Assembly: GCA_902564025.1 (NCBI GenBank)
Contig: CACEZK010000004.1
Location: 1 to 64,000, forward strand
Direction: 5' to 3'
DNA: 64,000 nt
Origin: an uncultured Pelagibacteraceae bacterium
Lineage (GTDB): Bacteria; Pseudomonadota; Alphaproteobacteria; Pelagibacterales; AG-422-B15
Shown: in pieces, positions 17,583 through 27,749 of the stretch
Numbering within the stretch: the stretch's first letter is position 1
Layout of the letters: every line of letters starts with the position of its first letter
The notes under the pieces: generated by a model
Seen by the model: the letters and a program-made list of their open reading frames with translations, nothing else
Told to the model about the DNA's origin: nothing
Database searches by the model: none
Translations under genes and position numbers: made by a program

Positions 17583-18550
17583 GCGGCAACCAAATTTAGA
17601 TAAGTATCTTCTAACTTATTGATATCTCTCGCTCTTATTAGTTCATTCACTTCTTGTTTAAATTTTTTAGATCCTGGAACTCCAAAACAAAGTGAAAGTA
17701 ATGGACTGAGCAATTCATAGGTAGATACAGTTTCAATATTCATTTTAATATAATCAAAATACTTTTTCACGACATCGGACTTGTTAACTTGAATATTACT
17801 TTGACCATAAAAAATATGATCCACGTCTTTAATGAAAAAAGGGTTTGCCTGTACTGCTCGACCTACCATCACTCCATCTAAATATTTCAATTGTTCAATA
17901 CAATCATCAATATTTGTCAAACCTCCGTTCATGATAAATTTAATATCAGGAAATTCTTTTTTGATATTGTAAACAAATTCATATTTAAGTTCAGGTAATG
18001 TACGATTTTTTTTTGGATCAAGACCTTTTAGAAAAGCTTTACGGGCATGAATAAAAATAACTTTCACATTACTCTCAAGAACTGTAGAAATAAAATTTCT
18101 AAAAAAATCATAAGAGTCAAATTCATCAACACCAATTCTACATTTTAATGAAACATCCATTGAAGTCTCTTCTCTCATTCCACTTAAGCAATCTCTAACC
18201 AGTTCTGCTTCTTTCATCAAACACGCCCCCATTTTTCCTTGAGAAACTTTTTTAGAGGGGCAGCCAACATTTAAATTGATACCCTGATAATCAAACTTAT
18301 TTGCTAAACTTGTTGAATATTTTAATAAGCCTATATCAGAACCACCAACCTGTAAAATGACAGGTTTTTCGATATTTTCTTTTCTAAGAAGTTTTTTGTA
18401 ATCGCCTCTGTGTAAAGCTTGACTGGCTATCATTTCAGTAAATAAAACAGCTTCTTTTGAGATAAGACGGTACATGTACCTCGCGCTTGGAGTTGTTACT
18501 CCCATCATTGGTGCTACAGAAAAGCGATAGTCAACGTTCAAATTATTCAT
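17579..18550 (-). CDS. dusA: tRNA-dihydrouridine synthase A
   Basis: A 323-residue flavin enzyme with the Dus start Val-Ala-Pro-Met-Met-Gly-Val-Thr near residue 12, Phe-Thr-Glu-Met near 37, the catalytic Cys in Asn-Val-Gly-Cys-Pro-Ser near 95, and the late Gly-x-Met-Val-Gly-Arg-Ala near 225. The Asp-Tyr start context and the His-Ala-Arg-Lys-Ala segment near 170 fit subgroup A. It reduces uridine in the tRNA D-loop. It overlaps the EamA gene by 8 bases. Confidence 0.92.
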   Translation of the reverse strand: MNNLNVDYRFSVAPMMGVTTPSARYMYRLISKEAVLFTEMIASQALHRGDYKKLLRKENIEKPVILQVGGSDIGLLKYSTSLANKFDYQGINLNVGCPSKKVSQGKMGACLMKEAELVRDCLSGMREETSMDVSLKCRIGVDEFDSYDFFRNFISTVLESNVKVIFIHARKAFLKGLDPKKNRTLPELKYEFVYNIKKEFPDIKFIMNGGLTNIDDCIEQLKYLDGVMVGRAVQANPFFIKDVDHIFYGQSNIQVNKSDVVKKYFDYIKMNIETVSTYELLSPLLSLCFGVPGSKKFKQEVNELIRARDINKLEDTYLNLVAA

Positions 18551-19412
18551 AATTTAGTTTTTGCCTAACAGTTATAAGTACTCCGCTACTCACAATACAA
18601 AGAATTCCAAAGCACACTATTATGTTTGGAATATCTCTAAAAAATAAGACGCTTATTAGCATATTACTGACGATTTCAAAATAGTGAAATGGAGCTAAAA
18701 TGCTTGCTTCAGCATTTTGATAAGCTTTTATAAATATAAAATGCACTAGAATCACAACTAAACCAATTGAGCCCATCAAAATAATCTGACTAAAATTAGG
18801 ATCACTGTTCCAATAAAAAGGAAGAAAGATAGTCATTATTAGTGCCCCAGGAATAGCGGTATAACACAGGCTTACCCATGGATCAGAAGTAAAGTTTACG
18901 CGGCGCGTGTAAACAAGATACATTGCATAAAAGAATCCTGAAAATAAGGCAAATAAAGAAAAATAATTAAACTCACTAAACCCTGGCTGTATTACTAAAA
19001 GAGTTCCAAAAAAACCAAAAAATGTACAAAAGATCTTTAGTGAATTTAATTTTTCTCCCAAAATAAATGAAGACATGAATACCACCACAATGGGAGCAAT
19101 GAGCATTATGCTTAATGCATTAGCAAGAGGGATTTGTGAAATTGATGCATAAAAGAATGCCGTCGCAAGAAATATAAAAGTACCTCTGATTAATTGATGC
19201 TTTGTTGATTGATTAACAAATTCTTTTTTTCCTTTTAAAAAATAAACAAGTGGTACTAAGAAAATAAAATGACTGAAAAAACGTCCCCAAATTATTTCAA
19301 GTATACCAATGTCCTCGCTTAAGTACTTAGCAAGCGCATCATATAAAGGAGCTATTAATAATCCAAGGCATAACAATGATATGCCCAAAATAACATTCTG
19401 CTCTTTAAGCAT
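18543..19412 (-). CDS. EamA/DMT-family transporter
   Basis: A 289-residue protein with about ten membrane helices arranged as two EamA repeats, including Trp-Gly-Arg-Phe-Phe-Ser-His near residue 42 at the end of the second helix and a second-repeat Phe-x-Tyr-Ala-Met. These are drug/metabolite transporters of unknown substrate. It lies between the VWA gene and dusA with a 3-base gap and an 8-base overlap, suggesting one transcript. Confidence 0.85.
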   Translation of the reverse strand: MLKEQNVILGISLLCLGLLIAPLYDALAKYLSEDIGILEIIWGRFFSHFIFLVPLVYFLKGKKEFVNQSTKHQLIRGTFIFLATAFFYASISQIPLANALSIMLIAPIVVVFMSSFILGEKLNSLKIFCTFFGFFGTLLVIQPGFSEFNYFSLFALFSGFFYAMYLVYTRRVNFTSDPWVSLCYTAIPGALIMTIFLPFYWNSDPNFSQIILMGSIGLVVILVHFIFIKAYQNAEASILAPFHYFEIVSNMLISVLFFRDIPNIIVCFGILCIVSSGVLITVRQKLNYE

Positions 19413-19415
19413 GGT

Positions 19416-20594
19416 TTATTTATTTAGTTCACGCATGGCCTGATCAATTCCCTCAATTGTGAGAGGAAACATTCGATCAGAAAAGATCTGCTTTATAATG
19501 GAAGTTGATGCAATTCTATCCCAATATCGCTCAGGTATCGGATTAAGCCAAATCGCATTTTCGTATACGTTTAACATTCTAGTTAGCCAAGTTTCACCAG
19601 ACTCTTCGTTCCAGAACTCTACACTTCCGCCAGGGTAGGTTATTTCATACGGACTCATTTCAGCGTCTCCAACAAATATTACTTTATAATCAGATGGGTA
19701 TGTGTGCAGAACGTCCCATGTTTTGACATTGTCATTGTATCTGCGATTATTATCTTTCCAAACCGCATCATACAAGCAATTGTGGTAGTAGAAATATTCC
19801 ATGTGTTTAAATTCTGTTCTTGCTGCAGAAAATAGCTCCTCACAGATTTTAACATGTGCATCCATTGATCCACCAACATCAAAAAAAAGTAATACTTTAA
19901 TTTTATTTCTTCGTTCAGGCATCATTTTAACGTCAATGTAACCTTTATGAGCAGTAGACTTAATTGTATTATCTAAATCTAACTCAGTTTCAGCTCCTTC
20001 GCGCGCAAACTTTCTCAACCTTCTAAGAGCAATCTTTATATTTCGAGTACCAAGTTCTACGTCGCCATCTAAGTTGCTAAATTCTCTTTTATCCCAAACT
20101 TTGACTGCCTTTTTATTTTTTCCTTCTTTCTGACCAATTCTTATTCCTTCAGGGTTATAGCCGTATGCTCCAAAAGGAGATGTTCCACCTGTTCCAATCC
20201 ATTTGCTTCCACCTTGATGCCTCTTTTTTTGCTCTTCTAACCTCTGTTTGAGTGTTTCCATTAACTTGTCCCAGCCACCCAAAGACTCAATCATCTTTTT
20301 TTCTTCATCAGTTAAATACTTTTGCCCCATCAATTTTAACCATTCTTCTGGTATTTCTTTTGTTGTTTCACCTTCAGGGCTCTCTAACCCCTTAAATGAA
20401 TGGCCAAAAACTCGATCAAATTTATCTAAATATCTCTCATCTTTGACTAATGCTGAGCGGCTTAGATAATAAAAGTCGTTAACATTGAATGAGTCAACAA
20501 CACGCTTATTCATCGCTTCCATCAACATCAAGTATTCTTTTAATGATACGGGTAAGCTCGCTTGTTTGAGGTCAAAAAAGAAATTAATAAACAT
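19416..20594 (-). CDS. VWA domain protein, CoxE-like
   Basis: A 392-residue protein. The first half is helical and charged (Leu-Lys-Glu-Tyr-Leu and Asp-Phe-Tyr-Tyr-Leu-Ser-Arg segments); the von Willebrand A domain starts near residue 228 with Phe-Phe-Asp-Val-Gly-Gly-Ser-Met-Asp, a MIDAS of the Asp-x-Gly-x-Ser form. The late Trp-Leu-Asn-Pro-x-Pro segment is common in this group. It follows a MoxR ATPase gene by 28 bases, the usual pairing. MoxR/VWA pairs act as chaperone-like cofactors for enzyme complexes; the target here is not known because no cox or nor genes are nearby. Confidence 0.85.
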   Translation of the reverse strand: MFINFFFDLKQASLPVSLKEYLMLMEAMNKRVVDSFNVNDFYYLSRSALVKDERYLDKFDRVFGHSFKGLESPEGETTKEIPEEWLKLMGQKYLTDEEKKMIESLGGWDKLMETLKQRLEEQKKRHQGGSKWIGTGGTSPFGAYGYNPEGIRIGQKEGKNKKAVKVWDKREFSNLDGDVELGTRNIKIALRRLRKFAREGAETELDLDNTIKSTAHKGYIDVKMMPERRNKIKVLLFFDVGGSMDAHVKICEELFSAARTEFKHMEYFYYHNCLYDAVWKDNNRRYNDNVKTWDVLHTYPSDYKVIFVGDAEMSPYEITYPGGSVEFWNEESGETWLTRMLNVYENAIWLNPIPERYWDRIASTSIIKQIFSDRMFPLTIEGIDQAMRELNK

Positions 20595-20622
20595 ATAATA
20601 TTATTTTATAGAGATACTTACT

Positions 20623-21477
20623 CTACTCAACATTCTCATTTTCTCTACGAGATATGAAAGCTAAACGCTCAAATAAATGAACATCTTGTTCATTCTTTAG
20701 CAAAGCCCCATGAAGAGGTGGTATTAGCTTTTTCGGATCCTTTTCTCTGAGGATTTTAGCATCTACATCATCCGTCATGAGCAACTTTAGCCAATCAATT
20801 AGTTCAGATGTAGATGGCTTCTTTTTAATTCCTGGAACTTCCCTAATATCGTAAAATATTTTAAATGCTTCTTGAATTAGATCTTTTTTTATATCTGGAT
20901 AATGTACTTCAACGATCTCTTCCATCGTATTTGGATCAGGAAACTTAATATAATGAAAAAAGCACCTTCTAAGAAACGCATCTGGTAATTCCTTTTCATT
21001 GTTTGATGTTATAATTACTATTGGCCTATTTTGCGCCTTAATTGTCTCACCAGTTTCGTAAACAAAAAATTCCATTTTATCTAGTTCTAGTAGCAGATCG
21101 TTGGGAAATTCGATATCAGCCTTGTCAATTTCATCAATTAGTAGAACCGGCCTTTTATCGCTCTCAAAAGCATTCCATAACTTACCTTTGCTAATATAAT
21201 TTTTGATATCCTTAACTTTTTCATCTCCAAGCTGCGAATCTCGCAATCTTGTAACAGCATCATATTCGTAGAGACCCTGTTGAGCTTTAGTTGTGGACTT
21301 AATATGCCAAGTGATTATTTCAGCATCTAGAGATTTTGCTACCTCATGAGCTAGCATTGTTTTACCAGTGCCTGGCTCACCTTTAACTATTATTGGTCTT
21401 TCAAGAGTAATAGCGGCATTAACTGCCACTTTAAGATCCTCTGTTGCAATATAGGAGCTGGTTCCTTCAAACTTCAT
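20623..21477 (-). CDS. MoxR-family AAA ATPase
   Basis: A 284-residue ATPase with Walker A GEPGTGKT near residue 37, Walker B Leu-Leu-Ile-Asp-Glu-Ile-Asp near 112, sensor Ile-Ile-Thr-Ser-Asn-Asn-Glu-Lys near 154, and an arginine-finger region Phe-Leu-Arg-Arg-Cys-Phe. It fits the MoxR group whose partner is the VWA protein encoded next. The two probably act together as a metal-insertion or assembly chaperone, cytoplasmic. Confidence 0.9.
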   Translation of the reverse strand: MKFEGTSSYIATEDLKVAVNAAITLERPIIVKGEPGTGKTMLAHEVAKSLDAEIITWHIKSTTKAQQGLYEYDAVTRLRDSQLGDEKVKDIKNYISKGKLWNAFESDKRPVLLIDEIDKADIEFPNDLLLELDKMEFFVYETGETIKAQNRPIVIITSNNEKELPDAFLRRCFFHYIKFPDPNTMEEIVEVHYPDIKKDLIQEAFKIFYDIREVPGIKKKPSTSELIDWLKLLMTDDVDAKILREKDPKKLIPPLHGALLKNEQDVHLFERLAFISRRENENVE

Positions 21478-21550
21478 ATAATTAAGATTAATTTTAGAGA
21501 AACATATTATATTTCAGTGATTTATCAATCATAAAAATTGTAATGATCCG

Positions 21551-21579
21551 TTGACTTAAATAATAAAAACCACTAAAAG
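21551..21579 (+). promoter_or_regulatory. candidate sigma70-type promoter for dksA
   Basis: TTGACT at 21551-21556 and TAAAAG at 21574-21579 are 17 bases apart, leaving a leader of about 33 bases before the dksA ATG at 21619. The -35 is good and the -10 is weak. An AAGGAG ribosome site lies just before the ATG. Confidence 0.4.
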
Positions 21580-21618
21580 CACCCAACTGTTTTTAATCTT
21601 AATTCTTAAGGAGTAAAT

Positions 21619-22029
21619 ATGGTCAAACTTCCAAAAACCTACAAGCCAACAAAATCTGAAAAATTCATGAATGCAAAGCAAAAAGAATATTTTAGAACCA
21701 AGCTTAAAAATTGGAAGGATGAGATTTACAGAGAAAGTAGAGAAACAGTCGAAAATCTGCAAGACTCAATTGCTCCAGCTGACATGTCTGACAGGGCTAC
21801 CCAAGAGTCAGAGAAATCCCTTGAGTTAAAGTCTCGAGATAGGCAACGTAAATTAATCGCCAAGATAGATGCTGCGCTTGCTAGGATAGAAAATGGAAGC
21901 TATGGCTATTGCGAAGTTACTGGAGAACCCATAAATATCGAAAGATTGGACGCTAGGCCAGTAACTACTCTTAGTATTGAAGCTCAAGAAATGCACGAGA
22001 GAGACGAAAAACTTCATTCTGACGATTAA
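21619..22029 (+). CDS. dksA: RNA polymerase-binding transcription factor DksA
   Basis: A 136-residue DksA with a coiled-coil body; the tip holds Asp-x-x-Asp-Arg-Ala (ADMSDRAT near residue 55), needed for action on RNA polymerase. The C-terminal finger has Cys at 'YGYCEVTG' but Thr, Ser and Ala at the other three classical zinc positions, the single-cysteine form common in alphaproteobacteria and redox-insensitive in related DksA2 proteins. It modulates transcription with ppGpp. A clear AAGGAG lies upstream of the ATG. It is monocistronic in appearance, with 232 bases before recA. Confidence 0.93.
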   Translation: MVKLPKTYKPTKSEKFMNAKQKEYFRTKLKNWKDEIYRESRETVENLQDSIAPADMSDRATQESEKSLELKSRDRQRKLIAKIDAALARIENGSYGYCEVTGEPINIERLDARPVTTLSIEAQEMHERDEKLHSDD

Positions 22030-22261
22030 ATAGTTATTAACAGCGAAAATCAGCCAATTTTAGATATATATTTAAGTTAATCTAATTGAGTTATATCATT
22101 AGATATAGAATCACCTGTTGATAAAAACTATAAAATTTAAGAACATTAATTGAACAAATTATATTTTATCGTTATTTAACAATAGTTTATAAGGTATTGT
22201 AAAATGAGAACAAAATGTGTACAAATGGAACATATATTAAAACTAAGTTTGGAGAAAGCAC
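22030..22261 (+). other. intergenic region between dksA and recA
   Basis: This 232-base gap is very AT-rich. It contains no ORF I trust and no clear dksA terminator. The only signal I see is the possible LexA-type half-site pair close to recA, listed separately, and GGAG just before the recA ATG. Confidence 0.5.
22208..22222 (+). promoter_or_regulatory. possible SOS (LexA-type) operator upstream of recA
   Basis: GAAC-N7-GTAC at 22208-22222 differs by one base from GAAC-N7-GAAC, which is the complement of the alphaproteobacterial SOS box GTTC-N7-GTTC. It lies 40 bases upstream of the recA ATG, a plausible operator place. A further GAAC occurs at 22228. In such AT-rich DNA a near match can arise by chance. 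Confidence 0.35.
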
Positions 22262-23341
22262 ATGACAAAAGCAAATTTAAAAGTGGTAGACGATAAAAAG
22301 ATGGATAACTCAGAAAAAGCAAAAGCTTTAGACGTAGCAATGTCACAAATTGAGCAAACTTACGGAAAAGGCTCAATTATGAAACTTGGCCAAAGGACCG
22401 TTATGGATGTTGAGGCTATTTCAACTGGGTCGTTGTCTTTAGATGTAGCTTTAGGCATAGGTGGACTGCCAAAAGGTAGAATAGTAGAAATTTATGGACC
22501 AGAGTCATCGGGTAAAACAACTCTTGCATTACATGTTATTGCCGAGGCGCAGAAAAAAGGTGAGAATTGTGCATTTATTGATGCTGAGCATGCATTGGAT
22601 CCTGCTTATGCAAAAAAACTTGGCGTAAACATTGATGAACTTATCATTTCGCAGCCAGATACAGGTGAGCAAGCTCTTGAAATAACTGACTCACTTGTTA
22701 GATCGAAAGCAATATCAGTTCTAGTTGTCGACTCAGTTGCAGCATTAACCCCTAAAGCAGAAATTGAGGGTGAAATGGGAGATGCGCACATGGGTCTTCA
22801 AGCAAGATTAATGAGTCAAGCATTAAGAAAACTTACAGGCTCCGTTTCTAAATCTAATTGTATGGTAATATTCATCAACCAAATTCGAATGAAAATTGGT
22901 GTGATGTTTGGTAGTCCTGAAACAACAGCTGGTGGTAATGCTTTGAAGTTTTACTCATCGTGCAGATTAGATATAAGAAGGATAGGAGCAATAAAGGATA
23001 AAGACGAAATTATTGGAAACCAAACAAGAGTAAAGGTTGTAAAAAATAAAGTTGCCCCGCCGTTCCGCGTAGTGGAATTTGACATTATGTACGGTGAAGG
23101 AATCTCAAAATTGGGTGAGCTCATTGATTTGGGTGTAAAAGTCGGCACCATTGAAAAGTCTGGGGCATGGTTTTCTTATAAAGGAAATAAGATTGGCCAA
23201 GGACGAGAAAACTCCAAGATCTTTTTAAAGGATAATCCTGCAGTAGCTAATGAAATTGAATCAATAATTAGAGGACAATCTGAGGAAATACCTGAGCAAA
23301 TTGGAGAAAATGAAGAAGTCGAAGATACTCCAGAAGAATAA
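22262..23341 (+). CDS. recA: recombinase A
   Basis: A 359-residue RecA, full length. Walker [10 protein letters not shown] is near residue 81, followed by [10 protein letters not shown] near 105, the L2-loop region with Gly-Asn-Ala-Leu-Lys-Phe-Tyr near 228, and an acidic C-terminal tail. It forms the nucleoprotein filament for homologous recombination and SOS induction. ATG at 22262 follows GGAGAAAGCAC. It is followed by an intrinsic terminator and then alaS, a gene order shared with many alphaproteobacteria. Confidence 0.98.
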   Translation: MTKANLKVVDDKKMDNSEKAKALDVAMSQIEQTYGKGSIMKLGQRTVMDVEAISTGSLSLDVALGIGGLPKGRIVEIYGPESSGKTTLALHVIAEAQKKGENCAFIDAEHALDPAYAKKLGVNIDELIISQPDTGEQALEITDSLVRSKAISVLVVDSVAALTPKAEIEGEMGDAHMGLQARLMSQALRKLTGSVSKSNCMVIFINQIRMKIGVMFGSPETTAGGNALKFYSSCRLDIRRIGAIKDKDEIIGNQTRVKVVKNKVAPPFRVVEFDIMYGEGISKLGELIDLGVKVGTIEKSGAWFSYKGNKIGQGRENSKIFLKDNPAVANEIESIIRGQSEEIPEQIGENEEVEDTPEE

Positions 23342-23364
23342 GAAATTCATATAAATTGATCATA

Positions 23365-23398
23365 GCAAAAAGGCGCTTGAAGCGTCTTTTTGCGTTTT
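23365..23398 (+). terminator. intrinsic terminator after recA
   Basis: A 12-bp stem, GCAAAAAGGCGC pairing with GCGTCTTTTTGC (one G-U pair), has a 5-base loop TTGAA and is followed by GTTTT. It lies 24 bases after the recA stop and is the only convincing intrinsic terminator I found in the window. Confidence 0.8.
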
Positions 23399-23424
23399 AG
23401 TCATCTCGATGTTATACCTTAACT

Positions 23425-26001
23425 ATGAAGATTAATAGCTTAAGGGACTCATTCATATCTTACTTTGTTAAAAATGGACATAAACATGTTCATTCAAGTC
23501 CCCTTGTGCCTCAAAATGATCCTACTCTAATGTTCGCTAATTCAGGAATGGTTCAATTTAAAAATGTATTCACAGGATTAGAGAAAACAGATTTCAACCG
23601 TGCCGTAACGGCTCAGAAATGCATTAGGGCAGGGGGAAAACACAATGATTTAGAAAATGTAGGCTATACTTTAAGGCATCATACTTTTTTTGAAATGTTG
23701 GGTAATTTCTCATTTGGAGATTATTTTAAAGATGATGCGATAGATTACGCATGGAGATTTATCACTTCTGAACTAGGAATAAATAAAGATAAGCTTTGTG
23801 TAACTATTTATCACGATGATGAGCAGGCTTACAATGCTTGGAAGAAAATTACCGGTTTCAGTCATGATAAAATAATAAGAATTTCTACAAAAGATAATTT
23901 CTGGTCAATGGGAGAAACAGGGCCATGCGGACCTTGCTCGGAAATATTTTATGATCATGGTGAAAACTATATTGGCAAACCGCCTAGTGAAGCTGATGAA
24001 ACGGGCGATCGATTTGTAGAAATATGGAATCTTGTCTTTATGCAGTATGAGCAAGTCGATTCAGAAAATCGTATTGATTTGCCAAGACCCTCAATAGATA
24101 CAGGTATGGGCATTGAGAGAATAGCCGCAGTTATGCAAGGCACTAATGATAATTATAAAGTTGATAGTATATTAGAAATTATTAATCATTCTAAAGAACT
24201 AACTAAAAATGATAACGAAAATTTAATATCAAGCCATAGAGTAATAGCTGATCATCTCAGATCTTCATGTTTTTTAATTGCTGACGGCGTCCTTCCATCC
24301 AATGAAGGCAGAGGTTATGTCTTAAGAAGAATTATGAGAAGAGCAATGAGGCACGTACACATTCTAAATTACAATGATTTACTGATGCACAAACTGGTAC
24401 CAACTCTGATTTCAAATATGAAAATGTCCTATCCTGAGCTTGAAAGAGCAGAGTCTCTAATAATTGAAACATTGAAATATGAAGAACAAAGGTTCAGAGA
24501 TTTATTGTCCAGAGGAATTAAGCAACTTGATACAATGATCGATAATTTGAATGGAAAAACTATTCTAAATGGGCAGTCAGCTTTTAAGCTGTATGACACA
24601 TATGGCTTCCCAATTGATTTAACGCAAGATATTTTGAGAAATAAGAAAATTGAGGTGGATATTGATGATTTTAAGAAATGTTTGGAGGATCAAAAAGAAA
24701 AAGCAAGAAGCAATTGGACTGGATCTGGTGGCACAGCTACAGATAAAATTTGGTTTGAGTTAAATAAAAGTTTATCCCCTACAGAGTTTTTAGGCTACAC
24801 ATCTGAAAAAACAGAAGGAAGTATTATTTCTATATTAAAAGAAGGTGTATTAGTTGATAATTTACATAGCGGTGATAACGGATCGCTAATACTCAATCAA
24901 ACGGTATTTTATGCTGAGTCTGGCGGTCAAATTGGTGATACAGGATTAATAGAAGCTGATAATTTTGAATTTGAAGTTTCAGACACACAAAAAAAAGGAA
25001 ACCTATATGTGCATCACGGAAAAGTAATTAAAGGAGATATCAAGAAAGGTACAGGTGCACAATTGTCCATTAATTCAGCTAGAAGAAGCTCATGTAAGAC
25101 TTATCATTCTGCGACACATATTTTACATCAAGCATTAAGAGAAGTTTTGGGAGATCATGTGACCCAGAAAGGCTCTTTAGTTTCGTTTGATAAATTAAGA
25201 TTTGATTTTAGTCACCATAAATCTCTTTCAGAAAGTGAGATATCTAAAATAGAACAGATTGCGAATACGGTTATTGAGGAAGGATCAGATGTTGAAACTC
25301 AAATTATGACACCAGATGATGCAGTAAATGCTGGAGCACTTGCTCTATTTGGAGAGAAATATTCTGATGAGGTAAGAGTGTTAAAAATAGGAAAGATGAG
25401 AAATAAAACTTTCAGCATTGAATTATGTGGCGGTACACATGTTGAGAACACGAGTCAAATTGGGAAACTAAAAATAGTTAATGAATCATCGGCTGCTTCA
25501 GGAGTTAGAAGGATAGAAGCTCTGCGTGGTGAAGACCTGAAAGTTTATCAAATGAATAAAGCTGCAGAAAATAAGAATATAGAAGAAAAAAAATTAATAT
25601 TAGAAAAAGATAAATCAAAATCAAAAGAAGTAGTTAATAATTTAATCAAAGAAGTTAATGATGAAATTTCAAATAATAAAAACATCATCATTATCTTTTG
25701 TGATAATTCCAAAAGCTCTGCGTTAAGACCTGTAATTGATAATGCCAAAAGAAAATTCAAAAATGGTGGTATTATTGTTTTAGGTTCAAAAAAAGACAAT
25801 AAAATCAGCTACCTAGTTGGTGTAACAGACAACCTCACAAAGGTCATTGGCGCAGATGATATTGCTTTGTACGCTTCTTCAGTTTCTAACGGAAAAGGAG
25901 GTGGTGGCAGAAAAGATTTTGCTCAGTCCGGTGGCGATTTAATTGATGAAACTGACCAAAAAAACAAAATACTGAAATTTATTACTGATAAGTTGGATTA
26001 A
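23425..26001 (+). CDS. alaS: alanine--tRNA ligase
   Basis: An 858-residue AlaRS. The class II catalytic core starts with Leu-Arg-Asp-Ser-Phe near residue 6, Asp-Pro-Thr-Leu-Met-Phe-x-Asn-Ser-Gly-Met near 31, and motif-3 type Gly-x-Glu-Arg near 228; the editing domain has His-Ser-Ala-Thr-His near 565 and Cys-Gly-Gly-Thr-His near 670; the C-terminal DHHA1 part has Gly-Lys-Gly-Gly-Gly-Gly-Arg. Length is close to the E. coli enzyme. Its 3' end overlaps the convergent icd by 20 bases. Confidence 0.97.
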   Translation: MKINSLRDSFISYFVKNGHKHVHSSPLVPQNDPTLMFANSGMVQFKNVFTGLEKTDFNRAVTAQKCIRAGGKHNDLENVGYTLRHHTFFEMLGNFSFGDYFKDDAIDYAWRFITSELGINKDKLCVTIYHDDEQAYNAWKKITGFSHDKIIRISTKDNFWSMGETGPCGPCSEIFYDHGENYIGKPPSEADETGDRFVEIWNLVFMQYEQVDSENRIDLPRPSIDTGMGIERIAAVMQGTNDNYKVDSILEIINHSKELTKNDNENLISSHRVIADHLRSSCFLIADGVLPSNEGRGYVLRRIMRRAMRHVHILNYNDLLMHKLVPTLISNMKMSYPELERAESLIIETLKYEEQRFRDLLSRGIKQLDTMIDNLNGKTILNGQSAFKLYDTYGFPIDLTQDILRNKKIEVDIDDFKKCLEDQKEKARSNWTGSGGTATDKIWFELNKSLSPTEFLGYTSEKTEGSIISILKEGVLVDNLHSGDNGSLILNQTVFYAESGGQIGDTGLIEADNFEFEVSDTQKKGNLYVHHGKVIKGDIKKGTGAQLSINSARRSSCKTYHSATHILHQALREVLGDHVTQKGSLVSFDKLRFDFSHHKSLSESEISKIEQIANTVIEEGSDVETQIMTPDDAVNAGALALFGEKYSDEVRVLKIGKMRNKTFSIELCGGTHVENTSQIGKLKIVNESSAASGVRRIEALRGEDLKVYQMNKAAENKNIEEKKLILEKDKSKSKEVVNNLIKEVNDEISNNKNIIIIFCDNSKSSALRPVIDNAKRKFKNGGIIVLGSKKDNKISYLVGVTDNLTKVIGADDIALYASSVSNGKGGGGRKDFAQSGGDLIDETDQKNKILKFITDKLD

Positions 26002-27211
26002 GCGCTTTATCTAAATTTCGTTCAATGATTTCAAGAAAATCTTCAGTACTGTGCCAATCTTGCTCATGGGGCATAAGGAGCGCTAAATCCTTTGTCATTG
26101 AGCCGCGTTCAACTGTTTTTACACAGACTTTCTCAAGAGTATCAGCAAACTTAATTAGTTCATCATTATCGTCAAGTTTTCCTCTATACTTTAGACCTCT
26201 TGACCATGCAAAAATTGATGCTATTGGATTTGTAGATGTTTGTTTTCCTTCTTGATGAAGTCTATAGTGCCTCGTTACAGTTCCGTGAGCAGCTTCAGCC
26301 TCAATTGTTTTTCCATCAGGTGTCATCAACACGCTTGTCATTAATCCAAGAGAGCCAAAACCTTGAGCAACAGTATCTGATTGAACATCTCCATCATAAT
26401 TCTTACATGCCCAAACAAATTTTCCATTCCATTTTAATGCAGATGCGACCATGTCATCAATTAATCTATGTTCATAATCAAGTTCCAAAGATTTGAATTG
26501 ATCAGCAAATTCTTTATCATAAATTTCCTGAAATAAATCTTTAAATCGTCCATCATATTTTTTGAGAATAGTATTTTTTGTCGATAAATAGACTGGCCAC
26601 TCTCTCATAAGAGCGTAATTCATGCACGATCTAGCAAAATCACGTATGGACTCATCGGTATTGTACATTGCCATTGCAACGCCACTAGATTGAAACTCAT
26701 AAACCTCTTTTTCAATCGGTTCTTGGTTGGGGTCATCAGGCGTCCACTTAATACTTAATTTTCCTTTACCAGGAACTTTAAAATCTGTCGCCTTATATTG
26801 ATCGCCAAATGCGTGTCGTCCTACTACAATTGGATCTGTCCAACCGGGTACAAGCCTTGGAACATTTTCGCAAACTATTGGCTCTCTAAAAACTGTACCA
26901 CCAAGGATATTTCTTATTGTTCCGTTTGGGGAACGCCACATTTCTTTTAGCTTAAATTCCTTTACCCTATCTTCATCTGGTGTGATAGTTGCGCATTTAA
27001 CTCCTACACCATATTTTTTTATTGCATTAGCTGAGTCTACAGTAACTTTATCATTAGTTTTATCTCTGTTCTCTACGCCTAGATCATAATAGTCTAGTTC
27101 TACATCAAGGTAGGGAAGTATTAATTTATCCTTAATGAATTGCCATATAATTCTTGTCATTTCATCACCATCAATTTCGACGAGTGGTGTTTTTACTTTA
27201 ATTTTGCTCAT
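25982..27211 (-). CDS. icd: NADP-dependent isocitrate dehydrogenase
   Basis: A 409-residue enzyme of the eukaryote-like NADP-IDH type: [10 protein letters not shown] near residue 8, Ser-Pro-Asn-Gly-Thr-Ile-Arg-Asn near 93, and [10 protein letters not shown] near 307. It oxidises isocitrate to 2-oxoglutarate in the TCA cycle. Its start overlaps the LOG gene by 14 bases, so it may be read from the long upstream efflux operon as well as from its own promoter. Confidence 0.97.
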   Translation of the reverse strand: MSKIKVKTPLVEIDGDEMTRIIWQFIKDKLILPYLDVELDYYDLGVENRDKTNDKVTVDSANAIKKYGVGVKCATITPDEDRVKEFKLKEMWRSPNGTIRNILGGTVFREPIVCENVPRLVPGWTDPIVVGRHAFGDQYKATDFKVPGKGKLSIKWTPDDPNQEPIEKEVYEFQSSGVAMAMYNTDESIRDFARSCMNYALMREWPVYLSTKNTILKKYDGRFKDLFQEIYDKEFADQFKSLELDYEHRLIDDMVASALKWNGKFVWACKNYDGDVQSDTVAQGFGSLGLMTSVLMTPDGKTIEAEAAHGTVTRHYRLHQEGKQTSTNPIASIFAWSRGLKYRGKLDDNDELIKFADTLEKVCVKTVERGSMTKDLALLMPHEQDWHSTEDFLEIIERNLDKALNPTYQ

Positions 27212-27749
27212 TGTTTTCTAATAGTTTTGTGAGATCATCATAATTGTTGATTACTTTATATGCTTCTTTCATATTTTCGCCAGCAAAATCCTCATCTATT
27301 AGTCGATCTATAAGACTAAGAAGTTCATTCCAAAAATTATTTAGATTATAAATATAAATAGGTTTTCTATGCAGTCGAAGCTGTTTCCAAGAGTAAACTT
27401 CAAAGAATTCTTCTAAAGTTCCTATTCCTCCAGGAAAAATGATAAAACAGTCAGCTTGATTAAACATTTCCATTTTTCTTTGATGCATTGTTTTGACTAT
27501 TTTAAGATTATTGAGACTTTTATTTTTCTTTTCTATATCAATTAAGTGTTCAGTAATTACACCATATACATCCCCTCCGTTATCAAGTGCACTGTTAGCT
27601 AATATTCCCATCAAACCCATATTTCCACCGCCATAAATAAGTTTAATTTTATGTTTTGCTAGAAGTGATCCAACTTTCTCGGCTTCATTTTTATAAATGC
27701 TGCTTACGTGATTTGAGGAACCACAGTAAATAGCTACAGACTTTATCAA
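27198..27749 (-). CDS. LOG-family nucleoside monophosphate phosphoribohydrolase
   Basis: A 183-residue Rossmann protein with Tyr-Cys-Gly-Ser-Ser near residue 8, [10 protein letters not shown] near 39 and the family signature Pro-Gly-Gly-Ile-Gly-Thr-Leu-Glu-Glu near 105. LOG proteins remove ribose 5-phosphate from nucleotide monophosphates. It overlaps the second RND permease by 4 bases and icd by 14, so it is translationally coupled on both sides. Confidence 0.9.
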   Translation of the reverse strand: MIKSVAIYCGSSNHVSSIYKNEAEKVGSLLAKHKIKLIYGGGNMGLMGILANSALDNGGDVYGVITEHLIDIEKKNKSLNNLKIVKTMHQRKMEMFNQADCFIIFPGGIGTLEEFFEVYSWKQLRLHRKPIYIYNLNNFWNELLSLIDRLIDEDFAGENMKEAYKVINNYDDLTKLLENNEQN

